A DNA stretch of 64,000 bases from NCBI RefSeq assembly GCF_003600645.1, contig NZ_CP032482.1, positions 3,162,001 through 3,226,000 of the forward strand, given 5' to 3'. The translations under genes and the position numbers were made by a program. The notes beneath the pieces were generated by a model. It did not search any database and was not told where the DNA came from. It saw only the letters and a list, made by a program, of their open reading frames with translations. Source of the stretch: Yersinia rochesterensis. Its GTDB lineage: Bacteria > Pseudomonadota > Gammaproteobacteria > Enterobacterales > Enterobacteriaceae. Below are positions 1 through 9,334 of the stretch, one piece after another; within the stretch, counting starts at the first letter, position 1, and the number at the start of each line of letters is the position of its first letter.

Positions 1-51
1 GCGGCGCCACTCACGGCGGAAATACCAGCCTAATTGTGCAAACAATCTCAC
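1..51 (-). CDS. mdlA: MdlA, multidrug ABC transporter subunit, 5' fragment
   Basis: Only the first 17 codons lie in the window; the gene continues off its left edge. Reading the minus strand from a GTG at position 51 gives (V/M)RLFAQLGWYFRREWRR, which agrees with the start of E. coli MdlA at nearly every residue as I recall it. MdlA is one half of the MdlAB heterodimeric inner-membrane ABC exporter. The only nearby upstream ATG, at about 67, is followed by a stop codon two codons later, so GTG is the likely start. Its position just downstream of decR on the same strand matches the E. coli order decR-mdlA-mdlB. The gap to decR is 148 bases with no recognisable element. Confidence 0.85.
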   Translation of the reverse strand, partial: MRLFAQLGWYFRREWRR

Positions 52-199
52 TCAGTTTTATTCCATGGTCTGACACCGAATAACATCGGTATTTGCTCGC
101 TAAATGCGACAGGGCAGTAGAATACCATCGTTAAAATGGTTTTTTATACCCAATAGATGCCAAGCAACCCACACTCCGCAGTTTGAACAATGACAGGAA

Positions 200-661
200 T
201 CACTCAGGTACAGGCAACGCAGTGGTGTATTTAATTTTTTCCATTGCAAAGCTGGATGTTACATCAATCAACCCCGGCACACCGTTCACCATGCGTTTGT
301 AAAAGTTGTCATAACTCTTCATATCAGCGACTTCAACCTGCATCAAATAGTCGTACTCCCCCGCCATTCGATAAAATGCCAGCACCTCTGGCATTTGCTT
401 GGTGAACTCGACGAACTCCTGATACCAATCGCTATTATGCTGCTGTGTTTTGATCAGCACAAATGCCGTGAGTCCTAATCCTAACTTTTCGCTATCTAAC
501 AATGCCACTCGCCTGCGGATAAACCCATCATCCTCAAGGCGCTTCAAACGTTTCCAGCAAGGTGTAGAAGTCAAATTGACAGCTTCGGCCAGCACTTGCA
601 GTGATTGCGTGCAATCTTCTTGCAACATACACAGGAGCTTACGGTCAGTTTTATCTAACAT
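200..661 (-). CDS. decR: DecR, Lrp/AsnC-family regulator of cysteine detoxification
   Basis: A 153-residue Lrp/AsnC-type transcription factor. Residues 1-60 form the helix-turn-helix ([14 protein letters not shown]... with [11 protein letters not shown] as recognition region), and residues 65-145 the ligand-binding RAM domain, with the GEYDYLMQV core. It matches E. coli DecR (formerly YbaO), an activator that senses excess cysteine and switches on cysteine desulfidation. The gene is divergent from the PLP enzyme at 787 with 125 bases between them, so that enzyme is its most likely target. This linkage is inference from position plus the known role of the family. Length is as usual for the family. 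Confidence 0.92.
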   Translation of the reverse strand: MLDKTDRKLLCMLQEDCTQSLQVLAEAVNLTSTPCWKRLKRLEDDGFIRRRVALLDSEKLGLGLTAFVLIKTQQHNSDWYQEFVEFTKQMPEVLAFYRMAGEYDYLMQVEVADMKSYDNFYKRMVNGVPGLIDVTSSFAMEKIKYTTALPVPE

Positions 662-786
662 AGCGAATAACCATAGAATAAATTTCTACCATTTGGCGAT
701 AAAGAAGTAAAAATGGCAACGTTTTTTTCTTTGATAACCGTTAACCTAGTCATCATTAGTTTACTACCTACATCGCAGGCCATAAA

Positions 787-1827
787 ATGACCAACACTTG
801 GGTAAAAAATGCTATCAGTGAAATAGAAGCTGATTTTCAACGCTCCGCTGATACCCACCTAATCCGCTTAAATCTGCCCGAATTTCCCGGCATTTATCTC
901 TATTTAAAAGATGAAAGTACACATCCAACCGGTAGCTTAAAGCACCGTTTGGCCCGCTCTTTGTTTCTCTATGGCCTATGTAATGGCTGGATCAAAGAAG
1001 ACACCACAATAATAGAAGCCTCATCAGGGAGCACCGCGGTGTCAGAGGCCTATTTTGCCCGCCTGATTGGTTTGCCATTTATTGCAGTAATGCCAAGTTG
1101 TACTGCTCGACGTAAAGTGGAGCAAATCACTTTCTATGGTGGGCGCTGCCATTTTGTCGACCATGCCGGGCAAATTTATGCTGCATCCGAGCAATTGGCA
1201 CGTGAGCTTAACGGCCATTATATGGACCAATTCACTTATGCTGAGCGGGCAACTGATTGGCGTGGGAATAATAACATTGCCGATAGTATCTTCCGCCAAA
1301 TGGCCCGCGAACCACACCCAACTCCTAACTATATTGTCATGAGCGCCGGCACTGGCGGCACCTCCGCCACTTTGGGGCGCTACATTCGCTATCAAGGGCA
1401 TGACACCCAACTGATGGTGGTCGATCCGGAAAACTCAGTTTTTTATGATTGTTTCTGTCACCGTGACCGTACAGTTACAGGCAGTTGTGGTAGCCGGATT
1501 GAGGGGATTGGTCGGCCACGTGCTGAGCCTTCATTCATCCCAGAAGTGATCGACAGCATGTTACGGGTTCCTGATGCCGCCAGTGTTGCCACCATCCATT
1601 GGTTGGAGGGTATATTGGGCCGCAAAGTGGGTGCATCCACCGGCACTAACGTTTGGGGAGCATTACAATTAGCTAAACAAATGCGCGAGCAGGGCCAAAC
1701 AGGTGCTATCGTGACGCTACTCTGTGACAGCGGCGAGCGTTATCTCGATACTTATTACGATCCTCAGTGGGTAAGCAACAATATCGGCGATTTAGCATCT
1801 TATCGCAATGAATTAAACAACCTTTAA
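787..1827 (+). CDS. cdsH: PLP-dependent cysteine desulfhydrase, CdsH-like
   Basis: A 346-residue fold-type II pyridoxal-phosphate enzyme of the cysteine synthase superfamily. The Schiff-base lysine is K52 in [12 protein letters not shown], the substrate loop is [15 protein letters not shown] near residue 80, and the phosphate-binding glycine loop is [13 protein letters not shown] near residue 185. It lacks the regulatory CBS domains of cystathionine beta-synthase. In Salmonella a protein of this type beside ybaO/decR is CdsH, which breaks cysteine down to sulfide, ammonia and pyruvate; the divergent decR here supports the same role. A biosynthetic O-acetylserine sulfhydrylase or other beta-replacement activity cannot be excluded. 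The symbol is given on synteny and family resemblance. Confidence 0.75.
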   Translation: MTNTWVKNAISEIEADFQRSADTHLIRLNLPEFPGIYLYLKDESTHPTGSLKHRLARSLFLYGLCNGWIKEDTTIIEASSGSTAVSEAYFARLIGLPFIAVMPSCTARRKVEQITFYGGRCHFVDHAGQIYAASEQLARELNGHYMDQFTYAERATDWRGNNNIADSIFRQMAREPHPTPNYIVMSAGTGGTSATLGRYIRYQGHDTQLMVVDPENSVFYDCFCHRDRTVTGSCGSRIEGIGRPRAEPSFIPEVIDSMLRVPDAASVATIHWLEGILGRKVGASTGTNVWGALQLAKQMREQGQTGAIVTLLCDSGERYLDTYYDPQWVSNNIGDLASYRNELNNL

Positions 1828-1837
1828 CTCATTGATA

Positions 1838-1861
1838 AAAGGGCCTTAATATAGGCCCTTT
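1838..1861 (+). terminator. Hairpin after cdsH
   Basis: A 9-bp stem AAAGGGCCT/AGGCCCTTT with a 6-base loop starts 11 bases after the cdsH stop. The T-tract is short, so it may act in both directions. Confidence 0.6.
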
Positions 1862-1868
1862 GAGGAAG

Positions 1869-1892
1869 AAAAAAAACCGGATGGTTATCCGG
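1869..1892 (-). terminator. Rho-independent terminator of cof
   Basis: On the minus strand CCGGAT-AACC-ATCCGG is followed directly by eight T (the A-run at 1869-1876). It lies about 55 bases beyond the cof stop. It is back to back with the cdsH hairpin, which fits two convergent genes. Confidence 0.75.
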
Positions 1893-1945
1893 CTGGCTAA
1901 TAGCTACACCCAAGGTTCAGTTTGAAGAACCAAGGGCATATGACC

Positions 1946-2767
1946 TCAGAATTCGGGGGAATAGGTGAGGTGTGGTGAACTTAGCCAATGTTGCAAATAG
2001 TGAGCTACGCCTTGTTCCTCGCAGCGACCAATAATCTGTAATTGAGGTAACTCTTGCTTCAATTGCGGTAATGCATTTCCCATCACTAGCCCACGGCCGA
2101 CTCGCGACAACATTTCTTTATCATTCATCGCATCGCCAAACGCCATGCAATCAGCCAAGGTTAAATCAAGATGATGGCTTAATCGCTCTAAAGCCGCCCC
2201 TTTATTACAACCACGAGGCAACATTTCGAGGCACTCCTCGGCCGAGAAACAAAAATCAGCTTTGTCGCCCATTTGCTGCTCAAGCTGAATCTTAAGTTCA
2301 GCTAGCTCTTGATGTGACGCAATAAAGCAAACTTTGTGATTACCCGTCATCGGTAATGCATCCAGCGTGGTCAGTTGGAACTGAAAACTACTGGTTTTAT
2401 GGGCCGCCAGTAATGCTGGATCATTGTAATTAGTGAACCAACCATCATCACGGAAGATATGAACACTGGCATTTGTCTGCCATGGGGTACGCAGCACAAA
2501 CTCCACCAGCTCTGCCGGTAAATCCATACCATCTAAATGCACTCCATCCATGTCACACACTCGAGTGCCATTGCCAGTAATTAAATAACCGTTAATGCCT
2601 GAATGAGACAGAATACCTTTCATATCAAGGTAATGCCGACCAGTGGCAAATGTCAGGATCACTCCGCTCTCCACTAACTGGTGTAACGCATTCAATGTCG
2701 CGCCGCCAATCTTATGGTCGCGCATTAGCAAGGTTCCATCCATATCAAAAGCGGCTAAACGGTACAT
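1946..2767 (-). CDS. cof: Cof, HAD-family HMP-PP phosphatase
   Basis: A 273-residue haloacid-dehalogenase phosphatase of the Cof subfamily (type IIB cap). Motif I is DMDGTLL at residues 8-14, with nucleophile D8 and acid D10; motif II is around TFATGRH; motif III/IV is the GCNKGAAL lysine and [12 protein letters not shown] near residue 215. E. coli Cof hydrolyses the thiamin precursor HMP-pyrophosphate and other sugar phosphates, so it is a cytosolic metabolite-repair or overflow enzyme. It keeps the E. coli position next to decR and ybaE. Substrate preference in this organism is inferred from the family. Confidence 0.92.
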   Translation of the reverse strand: MYRLAAFDMDGTLLMRDHKIGGATLNALHQLVESGVILTFATGRHYLDMKGILSHSGINGYLITGNGTRVCDMDGVHLDGMDLPAELVEFVLRTPWQTNASVHIFRDDGWFTNYNDPALLAAHKTSSFQFQLTTLDALPMTGNHKVCFIASHQELAELKIQLEQQMGDKADFCFSAEECLEMLPRGCNKGAALERLSHHLDLTLADCMAFGDAMNDKEMLSRVGRGLVMGNALPQLKQELPQLQIIGRCEEQGVAHYLQHWLSSPHLTYSPEF

Positions 2768-2871
2768 TTAAAACCTCATAAAGAGTGAAACTGGTGATAT
2801 GTATAAAATTATGGCGTAGTATTTACGGAACTAATAGTGAACAAATAATTTAAACTATTCCGGATTTAATT

Positions 2872-4614
2872 ATGCGCATTATACATCGGCTCACCCAATA
2901 TCAGCGCCTATACCAAAAGTTCGGAGATAACTTAGCGGCGACTACCGTCGGTGAGGTTGCTGGTCTGCTGTTTTGCAGCGAACGTCATGCTCGTACCTTA
3001 ATACAACAGCTACAGGCTAATGAGTGGCTCAGTTGGCATTCACAGGTGGGTCGGGGAAAACGGGCACAACTGCAATGTCTGAAAAACCCCGATGCACTTC
3101 GGGCAGCCTATCTACAGGTGTTTCTCGAACAAGGTGATAGCCAGGCTGCACTCGAATTGGCTCAACTGGCACCCGACCGCCTACAAGCCTTGCTGAACCC
3201 TCATATGGGCGGGCAATGGCAAGCAGACAGCCCTGTATTGCGTATTCCTTATTACCGTACACTTGAACCCTTAAACCCACTCACCACCATAGGGAGGGCC
3301 GAACAACACCTGATTTATACCTTACACGCGGGCCTGACCCGTTTTAACACCGGTGACCCTCAGCCCAAACCGGATCTGGCTCACCACTGGCAAGTCAGTG
3401 ATGATGGTTTAACCTGGCGCTTCTTTTTGCGCAGTCAGTTGCGTTGGCATAATGGGGAACGCCTTCACGGCCAGCAATTATTGCAGACGCTGATGTTACT
3501 GCGGGAAAATACGCGCAGCCAACCCAGTTTTGCCAATATCCTGACCATCACCCTCCCCCACGCTTTATGTTTGCAATTTACACTTTCTCAGCCGGATTAC
3601 TGGTTAGCTCATCGATTGGCTGATTTACCCTGCCGCTTATTTCATCCAGACCACCCCCTGCTAGGCGCAGGTCCTTTTAAGTTGGCGACTTTCGAGCAGC
3701 ATCTGGTACGGCTAGAACAACATGAATTCTACCATTTGCAGCACCCTTATCTGGAGATTATCGAGTATTGGATAACCCCGAGTCTGATGGAGCACTCAGC
3801 CGACGGGGGTTGCCAACATCCGGTGCGTATTACCATCGGCCAAGAAGAGGACTTCCCTTTAGCACGCCCCGTACAGCGCAGTATGAGCCTGGGATTTTGT
3901 TATCTGGCAATTAATCAGCACCGCTGTGATATGACTTCGCATCAAATAGCCAAGTTGCTGATGTTAGTGCAAACCTCCGGCATATTGGAGGAGCTATCAA
4001 TCCGACGCGGAATCATAACGCCAAGCCATGAAATGCTGCCGGGCTGGCCAATCCCGAAGTTTAAGGCTGATGAAGACCCCCAGTTGCCAGCCCATCTGAT
4101 ACTGATATATCAGCCACCAATGGAGCTAAAAAGTGTCGCTGAGCAACTAAAAACAGTATTGGCAGCACAAGGTTGTACATTAGAAATCCGTGCTAGCGAC
4201 GATAAACAGTGGAAAGATACCCGCCAAATTGAAAAGGCAGATTTATTATTAGCAGACCATTTAGTCGGTGAATCACCTGAAGCCGCAATGGAAAGCTGGC
4301 TCCGGCTTGATCCACTGTGGCGTGGCATACTCTCACCACAGCAACAGGAACAGCAGCAAGACACGTTAGCTCACATTCAGCAAATCGAACTGGCTCCAGA
4401 ACGTTTTCGCCAATTACGGGAACACTATAATAACCTGATGTTGTCCGGGCTGATTCTGCCGCTGTTCAACTATCAATATCAGGTCAATGCCCCACCACGA
4501 ATTAATGGTGTAATATTAACAGCTTACGGTTGGTTCGACTTCAGCCAAGCATGGTTACCCCCACAACAACCTGATAACCAAACTCAGGCAGCTACCTTTT
4601 CTAGCACTATCTGA
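2872..4614 (+). CDS. ybaE: YbaE, SgrR-type transcriptional regulator with solute-binding domain
   Basis: A 580-residue protein with two parts: an N-terminal winged helix-turn-helix (about residues 1-110, SgrR_N type, with FCSERHARTLIQQLQANEWLSW) and a C-terminal region resembling periplasmic oligopeptide-binding proteins (SBP_bac_5, about 160-560). There is no signal peptide, so it is cytoplasmic and probably senses a small ligand. It is homologous to SgrR, the glucose-phosphate-stress activator, and is syntenic with E. coli ybaE. Its regulon is not established to my knowledge. It is divergent from cof and lies 73 bases before queC, so read-through into queC is possible. Confidence 0.88.
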   Translation: MRIIHRLTQYQRLYQKFGDNLAATTVGEVAGLLFCSERHARTLIQQLQANEWLSWHSQVGRGKRAQLQCLKNPDALRAAYLQVFLEQGDSQAALELAQLAPDRLQALLNPHMGGQWQADSPVLRIPYYRTLEPLNPLTTIGRAEQHLIYTLHAGLTRFNTGDPQPKPDLAHHWQVSDDGLTWRFFLRSQLRWHNGERLHGQQLLQTLMLLRENTRSQPSFANILTITLPHALCLQFTLSQPDYWLAHRLADLPCRLFHPDHPLLGAGPFKLATFEQHLVRLEQHEFYHLQHPYLEIIEYWITPSLMEHSADGGCQHPVRITIGQEEDFPLARPVQRSMSLGFCYLAINQHRCDMTSHQIAKLLMLVQTSGILEELSIRRGIITPSHEMLPGWPIPKFKADEDPQLPAHLILIYQPPMELKSVAEQLKTVLAAQGCTLEIRASDDKQWKDTRQIEKADLLLADHLVGESPEAAMESWLRLDPLWRGILSPQQQEQQQDTLAHIQQIELAPERFRQLREHYNNLMLSGLILPLFNYQYQVNAPPRINGVILTAYGWFDFSQAWLPPQQPDNQTQAATFSSTI

Positions 4615-4687
4615 GTACCATACTGCCAGTTTTTAATTTTGCTGTGAGATTAGCTAGTTAAAGCTCACAGCCGTACGAGGTAACAGT

Positions 4688-5386
4688 ATGAAACGTGCCG
4701 TAGTTGTTTTTAGTGGTGGGCAAGATTCCACAACCTGCTTAATTCAAGCATTACAGCAGTATGATGAAGTCCACTGCATAACGTTCGATTACGGGCAGCG
4801 ACACCGTACAGAAATCGATGTTGCTCGCGATTTGGCAATTCAACTGGGTGCTAAAGCGCACAAAGTGTTGGATGTGACGATGCTCAATGAGCTAGCGGTC
4901 AGCAGCCTGACTCGAGACAGTATTCCCGTCCCAATCCACAATGAAGAGGCTGGAGATTCACTTCCCAGCACATTTGTTCCTGGCCGTAATATTCTTTTTC
5001 TGACCTTGGCGGCCATTTATGCTTATCAGGTACAAGCCCAAGCGGTTATTACTGGCGTCTGCGAAACAGATTTCTCCGGTTACCCAGATTGTCGGGATGA
5101 ATTCGTTAAGGCTCTTAACCATGCAATAGATTTAGGTATAGGTCGAGATATAGCATTCATCACCCCGCTGATGTGGCTTGATAAAGCCGAGACATGGGCA
5201 TTGGCAGATTATTATCAGCAACTTGATCGCGTCCGTCATGACACCCTAACCTGCTACAATGGGATTCAGGGTGATGGCTGCGGTCAATGTGCTGCCTGCC
5301 ACTTACGCGCCAAAGGGCTAGAGTTCTATCTGGCTAATAAATCTAAAGTTTTATTGAGCTTAAAACAAAAAACCGGGCTGGTTTGA
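4688..5386 (+). CDS. queC: QueC, 7-cyano-7-deazaguanine (preQ0) synthase
   Basis: A 232-residue enzyme that converts 7-carboxy-7-deazaguanine to preQ0 with ATP and ammonia, a step of queuosine synthesis for tRNA. The N-terminal PP-loop SGGQDSTTC (residues 9-17) binds ATP. The C-terminal zinc-binding cysteines are [17 protein letters not shown] near residues 190-205. The start is supported by GAGGTAAC six to ten bases upstream. Its pathway partners tgt and queA are in the same window at 43.6-50 kb but not in the same operon. Length equals that of the E. coli protein within a residue. Confidence 0.97.
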   Translation: MKRAVVVFSGGQDSTTCLIQALQQYDEVHCITFDYGQRHRTEIDVARDLAIQLGAKAHKVLDVTMLNELAVSSLTRDSIPVPIHNEEAGDSLPSTFVPGRNILFLTLAAIYAYQVQAQAVITGVCETDFSGYPDCRDEFVKALNHAIDLGIGRDIAFITPLMWLDKAETWALADYYQQLDRVRHDTLTCYNGIQGDGCGQCAACHLRAKGLEFYLANKSKVLLSLKQKTGLV

Positions 5387-5437
5387 TCTTGTACTCCAGT
5401 GTGACTACCTGAGCGAAATCACTGCCCTGCGCTCACG

Positions 5438-5460
5438 ACCTCGCTCAATCAGAGCGAGGT
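5438..5460. terminator. Hairpin between convergent queC and fadM
   Basis: A perfect 9-bp stem ACCTCGCTC/GAGCGAGGT with a 5-base loop sits between the two stop codons. No T-run follows on either strand, so termination strength is uncertain. Confidence 0.5.
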
Positions 5461-5486
5461 AGGTCTAGATTAATCACAGTTTCCTT

Positions 5487-5894
5487 TTAGCGCCCTCGAT
5501 TAACAAATTCCTGAAGCTTTTCGTGCAATTCCCCATCAATGGGTAATGCCTTTTGGCTATGCAGGTCGATACAAACAAAAGTCAACTCTGCATCAGCTAT
5601 CGGAATTAACTCAGGTTCCAGCGTGACAATTTGTTTCATCACACCACTTTTCCCATTCAACTTTAACAGTTGGCTATCTATCCGCAATAGGTCACCCAAG
5701 ACTGCGGGTTTACGATAGTTAATATTGATATTAACTACGATAAAAGCGATTTGATTTTCAGCCATCCATTGCGCGGCTGGCTCCCCTTCAAGCCATTTCC
5801 AACGCGCTTCTTCGAGAAACTCTAAGTAGCGGGCATTATTAACATGTTGAAAAACATCAATATGGAAACCCCTGACTTTGATATGAGTATGCAT
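5487..5894 (-). CDS. fadM: FadM/YbaW, long-chain acyl-CoA thioesterase
   Basis: A 135-residue hotdog-fold thioesterase of the 4-hydroxybenzoyl-CoA type. The helix region carries FHIDVFQHVNNARYLEFLEE with the putative catalytic Asp about residue 12, followed by the central strand VVNININYRKPAVLGD. E. coli FadM hydrolyses 3,5-tetradecadienoyl-CoA, a dead-end product of oleate beta-oxidation, and belongs to the FadR regulon. I chose the ATG at 5894 because MHTHIKVRG aligns with the E. coli start; a TTG 18 bases further upstream in frame is less likely. It faces queC, as in E. coli. Confidence 0.9.
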   Translation of the reverse strand: MHTHIKVRGFHIDVFQHVNNARYLEFLEEARWKWLEGEPAAQWMAENQIAFIVVNININYRKPAVLGDLLRIDSQLLKLNGKSGVMKQIVTLEPELIPIADAELTFVCIDLHSQKALPIDGELHEKLQEFVNRGR

Positions 5895-6103
5895 GGCAAC
5901 GAGTTTCTCCAAACAGTTAATCGTAATAATAAAGTGACAACCACAACTGGTATGACCTCGAAAGAAAGACTAGCAGAGGAAAGTCACTTCATAGAATGCT
6001 TACTATATAATTAGGATTAACATCACAATAATTCAGATTAACGTCACAGTTTTACCGGACAGTTGCGCCTTACATTATGGAATACTGGGCATTGTTTGTG
6101 ATG

Positions 6104-6146
6104 AAAGAGCCAGACAAATACTCACTAATACCCGTCTGACTCTTTT
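6104..6146 (-). terminator. Hairpin beyond ybaV
   Basis: Arms AAAGAGCCAGAC (6104-6115) and GTCTGACTCTTTT (6134-6146) pair with one mismatch across an 18-base loop, directly after the ybaV stop at 6158. The U-rich end of the stem fits a terminator. The rest of the gap to fadM holds only a short degenerate direct repeat, ATTAACRTCAC, near 6016-6045. Confidence 0.5.
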
Positions 6147-6157
6147 ATAACTGACGT

Positions 6158-6574
6158 CTACATTCTCAGCTTGCCGCGATTTCTCTCTAAGAAAGAGGGG
6201 CCAATACCCGGAACTTCAAGTAATTGTTCTGCATCAGTGAAAAAACCGAACTGCTCGCGATAGTTCACAATGGCTTCGGCTTTCTTCCTGCCTATCCCGT
6301 TGAGGGACTGTGCCAACTGTTCCGCATCAGCGCTATTAATATTGATTTGGCTCTGTGTGTTATCCAACGGATTGCCCACCGTAGCAGTTACAATCATTTT
6401 ATCATGTGTGGTTTTTACCGGGGTTTTGGGTGCAAGATTACTCTTGGCCGTGATTTTGTCGGATGGGTTGAGAGCTTTACCCTCCGAGAGGCTGGGAGCG
6501 GCATAAGCCAAAGGCTGGATATTAAAACCTGCTAATAATGCGGCTATGACAAATAATTTTCCGATGAATTTCAT
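6158..6574 (-). CDS. ybaV: YbaV, ComEA-like helix-hairpin-helix DNA-binding protein
   Basis: A 138-residue exported protein. Residues 1-26 look like a signal peptide (MKFIGKLFVIAALLAGF... cut near AYA-AP). The C-terminal half has two helix-hairpin-helix motifs, NSADAEQLAQSLNGIGRKKA and LLEVPGIGPSFLERN, as in ComEA proteins. ComEA proteins bind double-stranded DNA in the periplasm during natural transformation; whether YbaV does so in enterobacteria is not established. A 50-residue low-complexity, threonine- and lysine-rich linker separates the two parts. It lies downstream of ppiD on the same strand, as in E. coli, but is separated by 155 bases. Confidence 0.88.
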   Translation of the reverse strand: MKFIGKLFVIAALLAGFNIQPLAYAAPSLSEGKALNPSDKITAKSNLAPKTPVKTTHDKMIVTATVGNPLDNTQSQININSADAEQLAQSLNGIGRKKAEAIVNYREQFGFFTDAEQLLEVPGIGPSFLERNRGKLRM

Positions 6575-6729
6575 GCTGTATCCTCCTTGTGTTTGACAGC
6601 ATACCTACCTTGCCTCAGCCTCCGATTTGCCGCAAAGGGCAGATTTTAGATATGCGAAAGGCCGCCAAAGCGACCTTTCGTTGTTACATCGAATTGCAAA
6701 TCAATGCGGAGCTTATTGCAATGATGACT

Positions 6730-8616
6730 TTATTGAGGTTGTTGTTGCTCCGCAGGACCCATCTTAATAGTGGCCTGTTTGCGCAAGTTCGCCATCAGTG
6801 CATCAAAGGTCACACCGCTAGACCCTTCTTCCATCTTCGCGACGAAGGCCTTCATCTCGCTTTCCGGCAATTTACCCGGAGTCACCGATAACAGCTCGAT
6901 CAAGACGATATTTTCTTGACGGTCCTGAGACAAGCCATACACCGGCTGGTCTTTTTGCGGATGAGGCAAGCTAAAGATAGTCTGTACTAATTGGTCATCA
7001 TCTAGTGCTCGTGACAAGGTTTTCTGCTCACCGAAGCTAATACCAGCGGCTTTCATCGCTTCTTCGCCTTTGCCTTGCTTCAGCGCAGTCAGGATCTTCT
7101 CACCATCAACACGGGCCAATTGTTCTGCTTTCTGACGTTTTACCAGCTCGGCAACCTGATCACGAACTTGATCAAATGGCTCAATACCTTCAGGTTTGTG
7201 GCCGTCAATGCGGATAACAAAAGCACGGTCGCCATCAACGGTGATGACATCAGAGTTGCTGCCAGGTGCGCCATTCTCACCCACTAAGCCACCCTCAAAG
7301 ATTGCTTGCACCACAGGTTTGAAATTAACCTCAGCTGGCACAGCATCACGGGTGAACCAGTCAGTTTGCTTAGCTTTAGCACCTGCGGCTTCTTCTGCCG
7401 ACGCCAGAGATTCGTTGTCACTGGTAGCAGCTTCGCTTACTTTTTGCTGTAAGGCGTAATAAGCATCAACTGCTTTTTCCTGCTTAACCTGTTTAGCCAG
7501 TGCATCATGAACTTCTGACAACGGTTTTACCTGTGCAGGTTTGATATCGTTAAGACGAACAATCAAATAACCCACAGAAGATTTCACCACATCAGACAAC
7601 TGACCTTTTTCAGTCAGATTGGCTTGTTTCAGCTCATCCGCGGTGGTTTCCGGCTCCAACCAACCCAATTCGCCGCCATTTTTGCGGGAAATAATGTCAG
7701 TCGATTTCTCTTTTGCCATAGCGGCAAAATCAGCGCCTTTTTTCAACTCATCCAATGCAGTTTTGGCTTCAGCTTCAGTTTTAAACTGAATAACACTGTA
7801 GTTACGTCGCTCTGGCTGGGTATAGGTGCTTTTATGCTGCTCGTAATATGCGGCGATATCTTCTTCAGTGATCGTGATTTTGTCCTGCATCGCAGCGGCA
7901 TCCATCGCAATGAAACTGATTTTCATTTGTTCAGGTGCAATGAAGCTATTTTTATTCTGGTCGTAATACGCTTGCAGTTCTTCATCAGTGACTTTCTGCT
8001 GCGCTTGAAGAGCTTTAAGGTCTAGCGTTGCCAGACGGACGTCACGCTGTTGTAAAATCAACGCTGACATCGCCTGTGCTTCGACAGGCAGTACAAAGCC
8101 AGTATCACCAAAGGCTTGTAGCAATTGCTGATTAACCAGCTGCTGGCGCTGTAATTGAGCGAATTGGTCTGGGGTATAGCCCATGCGATTAACCAGCTCA
8201 AGATATTTGCTGTTGTCAAACTTACCATCAGTCTGGAAATAAGGTGCCTGGCGGATGGCATCTTTCACTTGTTCGTCACTGGCAGTCAGGCCTAATTTTT
8301 TAGCATATTGGTCGAGCAACATATTGTTGACCAATTGCCCAAGTACCTGCTGACGCAGTTGTAGCATGTAGCCTTCATTCGCAGCCAATGCGGAGAACTG
8401 TTCACCTAATTGCTGTTGCAAGCGGCCACGTTCACTCTGCACAGCCTGTTCTAACTGACCACGACTAATCTCTTGGCCATTAACTTTGGCTGCAAAGTCG
8501 TTGGAACCGCCAATCAAATAGCTGCCAACCCCAGTCAGGATAAAGGACAACATGATCAAGGCTAGAATGATTTTGAGCACGACGTTATTAGCAGCCGCGC
8601 GTAAATTGTCCATCAT
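6730..8616 (-). CDS. ppiD: PpiD, membrane-anchored periplasmic chaperone
   Basis: A 628-residue protein with one N-terminal transmembrane anchor (about residues 14-35, VVLKIILALIMLSFILTGVG) and a large periplasmic part. A SurA-like N-terminal chaperone region comes first, then a parvulin-type domain at about 266-360 (RNYSVIQFKTEAEAKTAL...GGELGWLEPE), then a C-terminal region. PpiD associates with SecYEG and YfgM and helps newly exported outer-membrane proteins; the parvulin domain of the E. coli protein lacks strong prolyl isomerase activity. It sits downstream of hupB with a strong terminator between them. In E. coli it is under Cpx and sigma-32 control; I saw no clear site here. Confidence 0.95.
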   Translation of the reverse strand: MMDNLRAAANNVVLKIILALIMLSFILTGVGSYLIGGSNDFAAKVNGQEISRGQLEQAVQSERGRLQQQLGEQFSALAANEGYMLQLRQQVLGQLVNNMLLDQYAKKLGLTASDEQVKDAIRQAPYFQTDGKFDNSKYLELVNRMGYTPDQFAQLQRQQLVNQQLLQAFGDTGFVLPVEAQAMSALILQQRDVRLATLDLKALQAQQKVTDEELQAYYDQNKNSFIAPEQMKISFIAMDAAAMQDKITITEEDIAAYYEQHKSTYTQPERRNYSVIQFKTEAEAKTALDELKKGADFAAMAKEKSTDIISRKNGGELGWLEPETTADELKQANLTEKGQLSDVVKSSVGYLIVRLNDIKPAQVKPLSEVHDALAKQVKQEKAVDAYYALQQKVSEAATSDNESLASAEEAAGAKAKQTDWFTRDAVPAEVNFKPVVQAIFEGGLVGENGAPGSNSDVITVDGDRAFVIRIDGHKPEGIEPFDQVRDQVAELVKRQKAEQLARVDGEKILTALKQGKGEEAMKAAGISFGEQKTLSRALDDDQLVQTIFSLPHPQKDQPVYGLSQDRQENIVLIELLSVTPGKLPESEMKAFVAKMEEGSSGVTFDALMANLRKQATIKMGPAEQQQPQ

Positions 8617-8712
8617 AATGTGACAATACTCCGCTGTAATATGGATAAAAACTGTTGCGCAGGTCTAAATAAACCCAGCATTCCTTGCGACAGCCCTTCA
8701 TGCTGCTGCGCG

Positions 8713-8740
8713 AAAAAAAAGCGCATCATTAACGATGCGC
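8713..8740 (-). terminator. Rho-independent terminator of hupB
   Basis: On the minus strand GCGCATC-GTTAAT-GATGCGC is followed by eight T (A-run at 8713-8720). It lies about 105 bases beyond the hupB stop and isolates hupB from ppiD. Confidence 0.85.
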
Positions 8741-8767
8741 CTTGTATCTTACCTTACCAGCTCAACT

Positions 8768-8801
8768 GCGTCAGGTTATTGTTTGCGTCAGGTTATTGTT
8801 T
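8768..8801. repeat. Perfect 17-bp tandem duplication
   Basis: GCGTCAGGTTATTGTTT occurs twice head to tail (8768-8784 and 8785-8801) in the untranslated region after hupB. It looks like a recent slippage duplication. Confidence 0.9.
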
Positions 8802-8844
8802 AACACAAACAATATTCGGCTACAGGTGATAATTGGCGCGGCAA

Positions 8845-9117
8845 TCAGTTTACAGCGTCTTTCAAGCCTTTACCGGCGCGGAAACCTGGAACTTTAGCGG
8901 CTGGAATACTGATTTCTTTGCCTGTCTGAGGGTTACGGCCAGTACGTGCAGAACGCTCACGTACTGCAAAAGTACCAAAACCAACCAGAGCTACGTCATC
9001 CCCTTCTTTCAAAGATTCAGTAACAGAAGCAATAATTGCGTCCAACGCGCGTCCAGCGGCCGCTTTAGAAATATCAGCACCTGCGGCAATTTTGTCGATT
9101 AGTTGTGACTTATTCAC
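8845..9117 (-). CDS. hupB: HupB, HU-beta nucleoid protein
   Basis: A 90-residue HU-family DNA-bending protein, full length. The DNA-binding arm contains [15 protein letters not shown] at about residues 55-69, and the N-terminal helices [22 protein letters not shown] form the dimer body. HU-beta pairs with HU-alpha to compact the nucleoid and to assist recombination and repair. It follows lon on the same strand, as in E. coli, after a 217-base intergenic region that should hold its own promoters. A strong terminator follows it. Confidence 0.98.
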   Translation of the reverse strand: MNKSQLIDKIAAGADISKAAAGRALDAIIASVTESLKEGDDVALVGFGTFAVRERSARTGRNPQTGKEISIPAAKVPGFRAGKGLKDAVN

Positions 9118-9334
9118 TCTTTCATCCCCTTTAGAATTCTATTGTCGCGCCGAAAATCCCTACGGACAACACGACAGCGCAGCTGTTATATCAACCCTGC
9201 CCGACCTTAGCAAGCAGCCCAAAGGCTTAAACTTTTGTCAGACAGATGAACTAACTTAGCGGCACAGAAAATAGCTGGCAAGTAGCATTTCACTTCCCAG
9301 CATCAGTTTTATCAATACTTTTTGCGATCCGTCA

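Noticed and set aside
6655..6680. CGAAAGG...CCTTTCG hairpin downstream of ppiD.
   Set aside because: It may terminate ppiD, but the loop has 12 bases and no T-run follows, so it was not listed.
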